A stretch of DNA of 64,000 bases from Locusta migratoria (lineage: Eukaryota; Arthropoda; Insecta; Orthoptera; Acrididae): assembly GCA_026315105.1 (NCBI GenBank), contig CM048746.1:145000730-145064729 (forward strand), read 5' to 3'. Under the pieces are notes generated by a model that had not been told where the DNA came from, ran no database searches, and saw nothing but the letters and a program-made list of their open reading frames with translations. Positions 20,676-32,299 of this stretch are shown here, piece after piece. Every line of letters begins with the position of its first letter. Within the stretch, counting starts at the first letter, position 1. The translations under genes were made by a program, and so were the position numbers.

Positions 20676-21436
20676 GATGGACATAGAGTGATGGAGTAGT
20701 ATCGTCAGATTGGCAGTAGCAGCGTTACTAGCAGCAGCAGCAGCAGTAGCACAAGTGGAGTTTTAGTCATGATCAGCCACTGGCAGTGACGGAATTGAAG
20801 ATGGAAGAATCTGATCGCCAGTACAGCGATCGGGAACATCAGCAATAACAGAGGTACTCACCCAGGATGACTGGCCACAACGATAGGATGCGGTCTGGTC
20901 GAGATAGTCGCCTGTGAACTCCGAGCCAGGTCCTGCCAATCGAAGACGTGAAGCCTGAAGACTGCCGGTTCGACTCCAGGGTCAAGGGCGCAAAACCTCC
21001 ACACCGCGTCGCTACCGCTGATCTAGCACAACGGAATACTTTTAGAAGATGGGAAAATCATACCGCACCGCCACGAGATAATTCAACAGAATTTACGGCC
21101 TTTTAACGCACAGTGCTAGTTCGGCGGCAAACGCGGTTATACGGGGCAGCGAGCAGCGAGATGTCTGCCAGCGTAATCAGAGAACCACAAACGCCTCTTC
21201 GCCGTCGCACGCCTTTAGCTACCGACATTCGCCGAGTCAACTAGTTAACAGTAAGGATAATGTATGGTTTAACTGTTTAATAAACGTATTTTGTGTAAAT
21301 GCTGTTTCAATTACGCCTCATATCCAAGCCAAGTTAGAGATCGCGCATCCCACATGTTTAGAAGATTCCTTGTAAATGCTATCCTGCCAATAAACTGTTA
21401 ATTTGTAGTTAAAATTTGACATCCTGGCAATAGCTT
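20676..21436. other. GC-moderate region, possible solo-LTR-like DNA
   Basis: It contains a CAG-rich stretch (20725-20750) and, near 21260-21350, AATAAACG followed by a T-rich segment that could be an LTR polyadenylation region. No second LTR copy or TG/CA boundary pair is seen. Weak. Confidence 0.25.
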
Positions 21437-21943
21437 GCGGAAATAAAATCCGCTACCAATCATTATTATTGTGGCTTATTAAAACATTACCGGTTCCGGG
21501 CTGGTTCCCATCTTCAAGTGTTTACATTCAGTATTGTTGACTGTTTAAAGAAAACTTAAATTACATTGTGCTTATCATACAGGTATACATACACAAGTGT
21601 CATATAGATATACATATACATAAACAAGTGTGGTATGTGGTGGAGTGATTTGTGTTAAGGCTATAAGTGTACTCACATATAAGTAGGGTATCCAATTCAT
21701 GTTCGTACATTTTTCACAGGTTTTCTCAACTTATACCTGTAAAAACGTACGAAGACGATTTGGATATGCTACTTTGGGTGAGTACATTTATAACCTTAAA
21801 ACAAATCACTCCACCACATACCACACTTTTTTATGTATTTGCAACACTGAATGCAAACACGTGAAGATGGCCACAAGCCCGAAACCGGTAGTGTTTTAAT
21901 AAACCACCAATAATTATAACTGGTAGCAGATTTTATTTTCACA
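21437..21943. repeat. Roughly 500 bp near-palindromic foldback
   Basis: The outer arms (21437-21523 and 21862-21943) share GGAAATAAAATCCGCTACCA with its inverse and TTATTAAAACATTACCGG with its inverse. The inner arms (about 21626-21676 and 21779-21829) share AAGTGTGGTATGTGGTGGAG and its inverse. The right arm carries GTGAAGATGGCC, AAGCCCGAAACCGGT, a near-hammerhead core (first C replaced by G). The left arm version is more decayed. No ORF. Confidence 0.75.
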
Positions 21944-23139
21944 ACCTATAAAACAGTCACGGAGTTCTTTAACATCCATAATGGATAAAATTCACTTAAT
22001 AGGGCAATACATTTGCAGTTATTGTTAAGAACTCTATATTTAGCAAAGCTGTAAGGTTACTTTATTAAATGACAAAACCCCTTTCCATTTTATGAAATAA
22101 TGCCTCTTCATTTGATGTCACAAGTACCCTTCACTCACCCATCTTAAAGTGTACAGCAAAAACCTAAATCAGTTTTTGACTAGAAAACAGTCATTCCCGA
22201 CGTCTTCGATGTTCCGACGCTTTTTTGCGTGTGGCAGAATTCCTTGTCATGGTGTTCTGCTAGCAGCTCGAAAGATTGGACTGTAATCGCTAGATGGCAA
22301 TGGAGAATGCCCCTTAATTGGCTACTGCGCAATACGATAAATTCTGTGTATATTAAATAAATAAAAACGGATTTAGCTTCTTCACCTGTGTTGTGTAATC
22401 TAGCTGTAGAGCAGCTCACTGCCACCCTTGAATCACTAAATCTAAAACATTATAAAAATAGCAAAGTGATTATCTTTACAATTAACAACGTTATATAGTC
22501 TCCCATTATCGAACAATTAAAGTTTAAATTTATGATTAAATTGTGTTAGTGATCAACTAAGTAATTATTTTGGCCATTTGCAAAGTAAATTGATTCTGGA
22601 AGATATAAAAGCTTGACACTTCTTGTTGTCACTCTCAGGCTTAGTTTCCAGACTCAGTCAAGGAATACAACTTCTGCTGCTTTTGGTTGTTAATAACGAC
22701 TAAAATGTGATGCGGGTGAATATAAACTAGAAGCAAATTTTAAAATCAAGGGGAAATTGTTTCCATTGATAATGGGACACTGCTATTCGTGTCGATCGCC
22801 ATTCCCCGTGATAAACGATAGTGGTGCAGCATATATTTAATATCCTACGTCATACGTAATGCGCACAGTTAAATGGGTATGATTCATAAATGATACGTGG
22901 GTCCAGTAATAGAGTAATATAGTTTAACTACGTTATCCAGCTGCGTCTATCAAGTTTAATTGAAATTAGCCTTTATTGGGTCCGTTTTATTCCCTCTGGC
23001 GCCTAACGCAAAACCGATTCTTTCTGAACAGTACGGTGATGAAACTCTTCCGCAATATATAAGTCACTGAAGTGCACTAACTGGTGCAGAATTAGTCTGC
23101 GTTTATGAACACTACTTTATAATGAAAGACGATAAATAG
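21944..23139. other. Unassigned AT-rich region
   Basis: No coding motif or repeat recognised across about 1.2 kb. Confidence 0.4.
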
Positions 23140-24180
23140 ATTTCTGAGGTAAGCCATATTCCTACGAGGCTACATACAAACACCGATATTTGTTCGAAGA
23201 AATGAACAATGCGATTAACGTAACACGTTGCCTCATGTTAGTAACTGTTTATACGTTCAACTTAGAAGAAACAAAGGCACAAGGGATGCATTAAGTAACA
23301 GTGGGGTTTATAAAATCACATGCAATTACTGCAGCAAACTGTATATAGGTCAAACAGGCAGAGCAATTGAAATTAGACTGACTGAACATGAACGTAGCTG
23401 GAAATTACAGAAAGCAGACTTCACTTTCGCTGATCACTTTCTGAAAGAAGGAGACAGCTACCAGGTCCAAACAGAAGTTCTGCAAATAGCCAACAAATTC
23501 AGGATACTGAAACTGTTAGAAGCACTGCAAATAAACAGACGTTTAGCCAAAAATCCCTAGCTAGTGCTAAATGACAAAGGACAGTTGAGCACATCCCCAC
23601 TGTTAAGCTTCACATAATGTAATTAAAACAGCTAACTAACACAGATCATCTTAATATCTCGTATAGAGTCCCCATTCCTACCATGTTTACTTTTAGACTT
23701 TAAGATCAAAACAATCCCTATAATAAATTGTACAGTAATATGAAATGTAATTTAAATATGTGAACCTTACCAGATGCTGTCAAATAAGTGAATTGTAAAC
23801 ATAGTGTAGAAACCGTATTTAATTTACAAATTAAGTGACGATCTCAACATATACTACAATGTCAATGACGTTAACATAGTTTTTAATTCAGTAATATTTG
23901 GTATGTAATGTGTTTCACCTTGTTCACTTGCAAATTACACTGAAAAAAAATGTTGAGGAGGCCCCTGATTACGTAAACATAAATCTATATGGCAACAGAT
24001 GACTTTTTGCAATTCCAACAAATGTCATATGCAAAAACCGAGTATTCTATGTGCTGTATCTTTGTTTACCATCTTTGAGAACCTAAGCAATAGCGTCTTT
24101 GTCGACGCCTGTCAGCAGTTTTCCTGATGATGGCCTAGTAAGCCTAAAAGTAATTTGTAAATAAACAAAATATTAGCAGA
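23140..24180 (+). mobile_element. Penelope-like element 1, 3' part
   Basis: It comprises the C-terminal GIY-YIG coding segment and about 600 bp of AT-rich 3' sequence that ends in a hammerhead-like motif (CTGATGA 24124-24130, GGC/GCC stem, TAAA in place of GAAA). The 5' part including the reverse transcriptase is missing. Confidence 0.75.
23228..23560 (+). pseudogene. Penelope-like GIY-YIG endonuclease domain
   Basis: This 110-codon frame reads SNSGVYKITCNYCSKLYIGQ then TGRAIEIRLTEHERSWK, with KADFTFADHFLKEG and LKLLEALQINRRLA after it. GVYKI and YIGQTGR correspond to the GIY and YIG motifs; the following Arg (IEIRLTEH) and a downstream Glu are the expected active-site positions. In Penelope-like retroelements this domain nicks target DNA for priming. 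The frame begins without an RT, so it is a 5'-truncated copy. It ends at a TAG at 23558-23560. Confidence 0.88.
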
Positions 24181-26030
24181 ACAGAAACAGATTGTTTGTT
24201 TTCAAACGTAAGCTTAGAAGAAGGTATTCCGTTATGAAACACCTGTCTGAAGAATAATTTTCTAATTTTTCAAAGGCTAAGGGAACAGTTGTTTCTGGAT
24301 TTTGAGGGCAATTTAACAGAAGGATTCCCATAACCGCATTAAATAAATTCCCCGTTCCGTCAAAGAAGAATTTCTTTCAGAATGGGACATTTTTTATCTG
24401 TATATACTACATTTACTCTTGAAGAATCTGCAGAAATGTATGAAAATGAGAGAGATGGACCTGGAAAAAGTGAAGGAACCTGCGGTTCTTGAGAATTTCA
24501 GAGAACGGGAAAAGGGTGATGTACTGTAATAGAGGAGAGATATGTTGCAATGGGACGTGAAATAATCCAATTAGATACAAAGACAAAACCTAGAAAAATC
24601 CTTGGATTCTGTAGGAGATAATGAAATTAATTCACGAAAGTATAAAAATGTAGTAAATGAAGCAGGTAAACTGGAGTACAAGGTAACTAAAAATGAGACT
24701 GACTGGAAGAGCCAATGAGCTATAAAGGAAAAGGTTGAGGACGAAAGGAAGTCTGGAAGTATACGTCACTAGTGTTAAGATAGATACCGTCTACCGGAAA
24801 TTAAGAGGTATTTGGAGGAAACAACAGCAACTGTAATAATATAAAAACTACGTGAAAAAACCAGAACTTACTAAGAAAATATGGGAGAAATGAAAGGTCG
24901 TAAATGTGTATCAATAACTTCTAGAAGGTATTTCAAGGCATAGAAATAAAAGCAGATGAAGATGCGATAGAAGAATTTTAAAGAGGAATGGAAGCCTTAT
25001 GTATAATCGATGCCCCTAGAGTAGAATACGTCTCTGAGAGAGCCAGCAATGTCAAAAATATTCTACCTTTTTTGATAGATTGAAAGAAGAACGACAGAGG
25101 CAAAATATTCTTGAAATTAAAGAAGAATGTAAGAATAGGCGTGAAAATTACAGAAACGTTAGCTAATAAGGCGTGATTGGAAATTCTAGCACGAAAGTGT
25201 TAACCGAACAGTTGAAAATTTGTTTTAAGGCGACGTCAGGAAAGATCGGTTTCGAGATAGGAGAAATATAGTATCACGTTAGGTAAAACTGAGTCTACAA
25301 CTTACCTTGTACTGTAATAGATTAATTTTTAAAAAAAGAAATTGGTAAAACAGCAACAGCAACTCATATGAATCAAAGTAGATTATCTGCCTCTAATATT
25401 AACGATAACATACAGATATGAATAAGTTAAGGAAAGACTTTTGATAACGTTGATTGGCTTACATGATTTCAAATGTTTAAGTCCCCATGGGTAAAATACA
25501 GGTAGCGGAATGTTATGTACAACTTATACACAAACCAGACACATTTATATGGGCGCATGAATGGGAAGCAATGGCTGGTAAGAAATTAAGACATCATGGC
25601 CTTTCCCCAATGTTATTCTATAGAAGGGGACTGTCGTGAAGGGAACCAATTCGTTATAGGAACTGAAGTTCAGAGAAAATAGATAAGAACTACAATGTTT
25701 GTCCATGATATGGTAATTTTCCACCCCCATGAACCACAGACATTGCCGAGGTGGGGTGGCTTGCGTGCCTCAACGATGCAGATAGCCGTACCGTAGGTGC
25801 AACCACAGCGGAGGGGTATCTGTGGAGAGGCCAGACAAACGTGTGATTCCTGAAGAGGGGCAGCAGCCTTTTCAGTAGTTACAGGGGCAACAGTCTGGAT
25901 GATTGACTGAGCTGGCCTTGTAACATCAGCTAATGTGGCTTTGCCACACAGCTACTGCGAACGGCTGAAAGCAAGGGGAAACTATAGCCGTTACTTTTCC
26001 CGAGGACATGCAGCTCTACTGTATGAACAT

Positions 26031-28549
26031 ATGATGATGGCATCCTCTCGGGTAAAATATTCCGGAGGTAAAATAGTCCCCCATTCGGATCACCGTGCGG
26101 GGACTACTCAGGAGGATGTTGTCATCAGGAAAAACAAAACTGGCATTCTACGGATCGGAGCGTGGAATGTTAGATCCCTTAATCGGGTAGGAAAATTAGA
26201 AAATTTAAAAAGGGAAATGGATAGTTTGAAGTTAGATATAGTGGGGATTAGTGAAGTTCGGTGGCAGGATGAACAGGATTTCTGGTCAGGTGAGTACAGT
26301 ATTATAAATACAAAATCAGTTGGGGGTATCACAGGAGTAGGAATGATAATGAATAAGAAAATAGGAATGCGGATCAAAATCAAATGTTTGTAAATCTATC
26401 GGACCAAACTACGTGGTCATCAGTCCGTAGCTTACAAACTACTTAAACCTAGGTAAACTAACCTAAGGACAAACACACACACCCATGCCCCAGGGAGGAC
26501 TCGAACCTCCACGGCAAGCAACCGCGCGCTCCGCAGCGTGACGCATTAGACCGCTCGGCTACTCCACCGCGGCTAGGAATGCGGGTAAACTACTATGAGC
26601 AGCACAGTGACCGCATTATCATTGTCAAGATAGATACAAAGCCAACACCGACAACAGTAGTACAGGTTTATATGCCAACTAGCTCTGCCGATGATGAGGA
26701 GATCGAAGAAATATATGAGGAGCTAAAGGAAATTATTCAGACAGTTAAGGGAGAGGAAAACTTAATTGTGATGGGAGACTGGAATTCGGTAGTAGGAAAA
26801 GGAAGAGAAGGAAAAATAATAGGTGAATATGGACTGGGCAGGAGGAATGAAAGAGGAAGTCGCCTGGTAGAATTTTGCACGGAACATGATTTAATCGTAA
26901 CAAACACGTGGTTTAAGAATCACAAAAGAAGGTTGTATACGTGGAAGAGACCAGGAGACACCAGAAGGTATCAGATAGATTTTATAATGGTAAGACATAG
27001 GTTCCGGAATCAGGTTATAAACTGCAGGACATACCCAGGGGCAGATATAGACTCTGACCGTAACTTGTTAGTCATGAACTGTAGGCTGAAGCTGAAAAAA
27101 CTGCAGAAAGGTAGGAAAATAAGGAGATGGGACTTAGATAGATTGAAGGAAAGAGAAGTTCTGGAGAATTTCAGAGGGAGATTTAGGCAACAATTGACAG
27201 AAACAGGGGGAAATAAAACAGTAGAAGAGGAATGGGTAGCATTGAGAGATGAAATAGTGAAGGCAGCGGAGGACAAAATAGGTAGAAAGGCAAGACCTAC
27301 AAAAAATCCATGGATATCACAAGAAATACTACATTTAATTGATGAAAGGAGAAATTATAAAAATGCAGTAAATGAAACAGGCAAAATGGAGTACAGACGA
27401 CAAAAAAATAAGATTGACAGGAAGTGCAAAATGGCTAAGCAGGAGTGGCTAGAAGCGAAATGTAAATCTGTAGAAGAATGTATAGCAAGGGGAAAAGTAG
27501 ATATCGCCTACAGGAAAATAAAAGAGACATTTGGGGACAAGAAAAGCAATTCTACGAATATCAAGAACGCAGATGGGAAACCAGTTCTCAGCAAAGAAGG
27601 GAAAGCTGAAAGGTGGAAAGAGTACATAGTGCAGCTCTACAAAGGAAATGAACTTAGAGACGATGTTGTAGGAAGGGAAGAGGAAGTAGATCAAGATGAA
27701 ATAGGAGATACTTTACTGAGAGATGAATTTGACAGAGCCTTGAAAGTCCTAGGTCGGAACAAGGCCCCAGGAGTAGATGACATATCCTCAGAGCTACTAA
27801 AGTCTCTGGGAGAGCCAGCCATGACAAGACTATTTGAACTGGTGTATAGGATGTATGAGACAGGCGAAATGCCCTCAGAGTTTAAGAAAAATGTAATAAT
27901 CCCCATTACAAAGAAATCAGGCGCAGACAGGTGTGAAAATTACAGAACCATAAGTTTGATAAGTCATGGTTGCAAAATTTTAACACGAATTATCTACAGG
28001 AGAATGGAAAAGCTGGTAGAAGCTGATCTCGGGGAAGATCAGTTTGGATTCAGGAGGAACGTAGGAACCCGGGAGGCAATACTCACTTTACGTCTTATCT
28101 TAGAAAATAGATTAAGAAAAGGCAAATCTACATTTTTTGCTTTTGTAGATTTGGAGAAGGCATTTGACAATGTTGACAGGAATACACTCTTTCAAATTCT
28201 GAAGTCAGCAGGGGTAAAATACAGGGAAAGGAGAGTTATTTACAACTTGTACAAAAGCCAGACCGCAGTTATTAGACTCGAAGGGCATGAAAGGGAAGCA
28301 TCAGTTGGGAAGGGAGTAAGACAAGGTTGCAGCCTTTCTCCAATGTTATTCAATTTGTACATCGAGCAGGCGGTGAAGGAACTCAGGGAAAAATTTGGAA
28401 TAGGGATCAAAGTTCAGGGGGAAGAAATAAAAACATTGCGTTTTGCTGATGACATTGTAATTCTGTCAGAGACAGCGAAGGACCTGGAAGAGCAGTTGAA
28501 TGGAATGGACAACGTGTTGAAGAGAGCATATAAAATGAACATTAACAAG

Positions 28550-28583
<34 letters not shown>

Positions 28584-29222
28584 TAATGCGGTCTTAGAAA
28601 ATCAGGCGATGCTGAAGGAATTAGATTAGGTAACGAAACAATGAAGGTGGTAGATGAGTTTTGTTACTTGGGTAGTAAAATAACATGCGATGGTTGCAGT
28701 ACAGAGGATATAAAATGCTGAATGGCAATGGGAAGAAAAGCATTTTTGACAAAGAAAAATTTGCTAACATCGAATATTAATTTAAGGGTAAGGAAGTCTT
28801 TTCTGAAGGCATTTGTGTGGAGTGTTGCCTTGTACGGGAGTGAAACATGGACGATAAGCAGTGCGGACAGGAAGAGAATAGAGGCTTTTGAAATGTGGTG
28901 CTACAGAAGAATGCTGAAGATTAGGTGGGTAGATCGCATAACTAATGAAGAGGTACTGAACAGGATTGGTGAGAAAAGGAATTTTTGGCATACCCTGACT
29001 AAAAGCAGGGATCGCTTGGTAGGACACATTCTTAGACATCGGGGAATCGTAAATTTAGGATTGGAGGGAAGTGTGTGGGGTAAAAATTGCAGAGGGAGAC
29101 CAAAAGACGCGTATAGTAAGCAGATGCAAGTGGATGTGGGTTGCCGTTCTTATGAGGTGATGAAAAGGCTTGCTCAGGATAGAGTAGGGTGGAGAGCTGC
29201 ATCAAACCAGTCTCCGGACTGA
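26031..29222 (+). pseudogene. LINE endonuclease-reverse transcriptase polyprotein, disrupted
   Basis: First in-frame ATGs are at 26031-26039. The N-terminal part is an AP-like endonuclease: GILRIGAWNVRSLN, DIVGISEVRWQ, VMGDWNSVVG, RRYQIDFIMV and SDRNLLV, where the usual catalytic SDH His is Arg (codon 27059-27061). The RT follows: LGRNKAPGVDDIS, ENYRTISLIS, FVDLEKAFDNVDR (motif A), GVRQGCSLSPMLFNLY (B), and LRFADDIVIL (C, FADD codons 28442-28453). The C-terminal part (28722-29222) has GSETWTISSADRKRIEAFEM and GHILRHRGI. Such proteins make the LINE's target-primed copy. Breaks are the SINE (26373-26573), the A tract (28553-28581, frameshift) and a TGA at 28719-28721. The SINE plus one target repeat adds 212 bp, exactly the frame offset between the two halves, so the SINE is a clean insertion. 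Confidence 0.92.
26373..26573 (-). mobile_element. tRNA-derived SINE (family B), minus strand
   Basis: The target duplication TAGGAATGCGG lies at 26362-26372 and 26574-26584. The reverse complement has a GCCGCGGTGGAGTAGCCGAG head, a diverged B box, a CACACACA stretch and an ACAAACATTTGATTTTGATC end. Confidence 0.93.
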
Positions 29223-29990
29223 AGACCATAACAACAACATGGTAATTTTGTCAGAAACAGAATAGGACCTGGAAGTTAAATTGAACGGGTTGAACGTTGT
29301 GTTCCCAAAGCAAGAATAGTGGAATATAATTGGTTTAAATCAGACTATCTGAGGGAATTATACTACGAAATGAAACCAGGAAGGTGTTGGATGAGTTCTG
29401 TTACTTCGGAAGGGAAATATTTTTGGAGCACGAAAGATACAATATGCAATAGATGCAGAAAAGCATTTCTAAGGAAGCGAAATTTGATTACATCTAATAT
29501 TAATTTAAATATCAGTAAGTCCTTTCTAAATGCATTTGTCTAGATTGTTGCGTGAAAAGCGGGCAATAAAGAGAGAAAAAAATGGTGGACTGAAGACCTT
29601 CGCAGTTTTGTGCCCCTAAAACAAACCAACCAAAGAAACAGATGATAGAAGCTTTTTAAATGTGGTGGTAGAGCCGAATACTGATAATTTTATTGGTATA
29701 TGACGTAACTAATAAGGAGGTACAGAAGAGAATTAGAGAAAAGAAACGTCTTTCATCTTATGTGTATAAAAAGGATGGATTAGTAGGATACATTGAGATA
29801 TCTAGAAAGCGCTAGTTCCCCATTAGAGAGAAGTGTGGGGATTAAAATCACAGAGATCACAAGACTACCGATTTCAAGTCAATAAGCGTCGCCGTTCTTA
29901 TTCGAAGAGGCTTGCACAGGTTAGAGTAGCTTGGAGAGCTGTGTCATACCAGTCTTAGAACTGAAAATCTCTACAACAACTGTTTCAAAA

Positions 29991-30541
29991 TATTAATGTT
30001 GTTTTCAAAACATAAAGAAATACGGAATAGTTTCCATGCAGACAGTACACGGCATGAGTACGAGTCGAGACTGACCAAAGGTACAATCCAAACAAAGCAA
30101 AAATTATGAGGTTCATTAGCTGTGTAGGCACTCCGGGTATCATTTGCAGCAATTCCGTGCCAGCAAGGCGATTGCTACAACGTTGTCACATTAAGCAAAT
30201 CAGACATGTAAATTTTATGATGAAAGGAAGCACACGCTGTGTATAGACAGCAGTAGAACGTCCTGCCACGGGAAGGCGAATCCACTTCCCACCTGCTCCC
30301 ATCCCCCCGCACCCATCCCAAGCACCATTCCTGCCCCCACTCCCGGGCAAGTGGCGTATGATTTCACAATTTGTTCGCATTTCACAAGAAGGACTATGCT
30401 AAGACCAACACTCACACCCCGTTCCCGTATAGCTTGAAATTAGGATGACATTAACAGAACACTATTACTAATGTGAACTTTCACGATTGAATTTGGAGTT
30501 AACGTGAACATGCAACACCTTTAGATATATGAATCCGTGTA
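29991..30541. other. Unassigned spacer
   Basis: Includes a C-rich stretch at about 30280-30350. No repeat or coding motif recognised. Confidence 0.4.
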
Positions 30542-31861
30542 CGAGGTGCATTCAAGTTCTAAGGATTCCGATTTTTTTTTCTAATTAACTACTCACCCGA
30601 AATCGATGAAACTGGTGTTACTTCTCGACGTAATCTCCCTCCTGCAGACGTAAACATTTTTCATAACGCTGACGCCATGATTCCATAGCAGCGGCGAAGG
30701 CTTCTTTGGAGTCTGTTTTGACCACTGGAAAATAGCTGAGGCAATAGCAGCACGGCTGGTGAATGTGCGGCCACGGAGAGTGTCTTTCATTGATGGAAAA
30801 AGCCAAAAGTCACTAGGAGCCAGGTCAGGTGAGTAGGGAGCATGAGGAATCACTTCAAAGTTGTTATCACGAAGAAACTGTTGCGTAACGTTAGCTCGAT
30901 GTGCGGGTGCGTTGTCTTGGAGAAACAGCACACGTGCAGCCCTTCCCGGCCGTTTTTGTTGCAGTGCAGGAAGGAATTTGTTCTTCAAAACATTTTCATA
31001 GGATTCACCTGTTACCATAGTGCCCTTTGGAACACAATGGGTAAGGATTACGCCCTCGATATCCCAGAACATGGACACCATCATTTTTTCAGCTCTGGCG
31101 GTTACCCAACATTTTCTTGGTGGCGGTGAATCTGTGTGCTTCTATTGAGCTGACTGGCGCTTTCTTTATGGATTGAAAAATACCATCTACGTCTCATCCA
31201 TTGTCACAATCGACGAAAAGAAAGTCCCATTCATTCTGTCGTTGCGCGTCAACATTGCTTGGCAAAATGCCACACGGGAAGCCTTGTGGTCGTCCGTCAG
31301 CATTCGTGGCACCCACCTGGATGACACTTTTCGCATTTTCAGGTCGTCATGCAGTATTGTGTGCACAAAACCCACAGAAATGCCAACTCTGGAGGCGATC
31401 TGTTAAACAGTCATTCGGCGATCCCCCAAAACAATTCTCTCCACTTTGTCGATCATGTCGTCAGACCGGCTTGTGCGAGCCCGAGGTTGTTTCGGTTTGT
31501 TGTCACACGATATTCTGCCTTCATTAAACCGTCGCACCCATGAACGCACTTTCGACACATCCATAACTCCATCACCACATGTCTCCTTCAACTGTCGATG
31601 AATTTCAATTGGTGTCACACCATGCAAATTCAGAAAGCGAATGATTCCACGCTGTTCAAGTAAAGAAAACGTCGCCATTAAAGTATCTAAAACAGTTCTC
31701 ATTCTCGCCGCTGGCGGTAAAATTCCATCTGCTGTACGCTGCTGCCATCTCTGAGACGTACTGACAATGAATTCGGCCTAATTTTAAAACAACGCGCATG
31801 CTTCTATCTCTTTCCAGTCCGGAGAAAAAAATCGGAGGCCTTAGAACTTGAATGCACCTCG
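30542..31861 (-). mobile_element. Mariner transposon, 1.32 kb, with intact TIRs
   Basis: CGAGGTGCATTCAAGTTCTA begins the left end at 30542 and its exact inverse closes at 31861. The 23 outermost bases are identical in inverse. TA is duplicated at 30540-30541 and 31862-31863. It is a typical mariner length. The transposase runs on the minus strand. Confidence 0.95.
30593..31702 (-). pseudogene. Mariner D,D34D transposase, frameshifted
   Basis: The minus-strand frames in order are as follows. 31702-31403 has the N-terminal HTH pair (RGIIRFLNLHGVTPIEIHRQ, LKETCGDGVMDVSKVRSWVR). 31375-31187 has VGFVHTILHDDLKMRKVSSR and TMDET with the first Asp. 31084-30593 has FLQDNAPAH (second Asp) and YSPDLAPSDFWLF (third Asp). 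The spacing between the second and third Asp is 34 residues, diagnostic of mariner. The last 30 codons are frameshifted: the frame at 30806-30618 carries the expected MESWRQRYEKCLRLQEGDYV end. At least three frame breaks make it inactive, though all three catalytic Asp codons survive. Confidence 0.93.
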
Positions 31862-31863
31862 TA

Positions 31864-32299
31864 ACACCAACGGCACAATAATGCAGCAGTCACATATGCG
31901 TGTTAAAAGGTTTATAGCTAAGCAATAACATGTTTAGGGCTACCTTGCCCATCTTCATTTGTCATACATCTCCTTCCGTCATTAGTAGCATACCTTCTGA
32001 TTCTTTATTGCACAAGATTATTCAGAATTTAAATGCCACGTGTAATTTATTTCAAGATAAAACAATATTTTTAGGTTCTTGTATTAAGTAGAAAATGAAA
32101 CAGTTATGTTCACTTTCTTGATTTCTGCTGGATGGTGAAAGTTTTCTTTGGTGTTAATCTGGCGTTTGATGATGTTATTAACACTACTGCACTGTAGTAA
32201 GCCCGTATCCTGTAAATAAATACCCGTGGTACTCTTAAGAAAACAGAATAATTTTTTATACAAAGCAAAGTTTATTTGCATAAACGATTGGGGAGAAAG
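31864..32299. other. Unassigned AT-rich spacer
   Basis: No feature recognised before the LINE fragment. Confidence 0.4.

Larger units (their letters stand above)
25721..29238 (+). mobile_element. Near-full-length RTE/CDP2-like LINE nested in an older copy
   Basis: The target duplication ATGGTAATTTT lies at 25710-25720 and 29239-29249. A roughly 300 bp 5' leader (GGAGGGGTATCTGTGGAGAG) precedes one long endonuclease-RT frame, and the 3' tail is CCATAACAACAAC. At about 3.5 kb it is of full size for the family. It carries a SINE at 26373-26573, an A-tract expansion at 28553-28581 and a TGA at 28719-28721. Confidence 0.9.
24230..29990 (+). pseudogene. Old RTE/CDP2-like LINE copy, host of a younger LINE
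   Basis: Degenerate coding sequence lies at about 24420-25720 and 29239-29990. The first part resembles the endonuclease-RT linker (MDLEKVKEPAVLENFRE) and RT (GKTFDNVDW, then FVHDMVIF at about 25700). After the younger LINE the second part resumes with MVILSETE, then KAFLRKRNLITSNINLN, and ends with a 3' tail TCTCTACAACAACTG near 29985. It has many stops and frameshifts and is clearly older than the insert. Confidence 0.8.
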
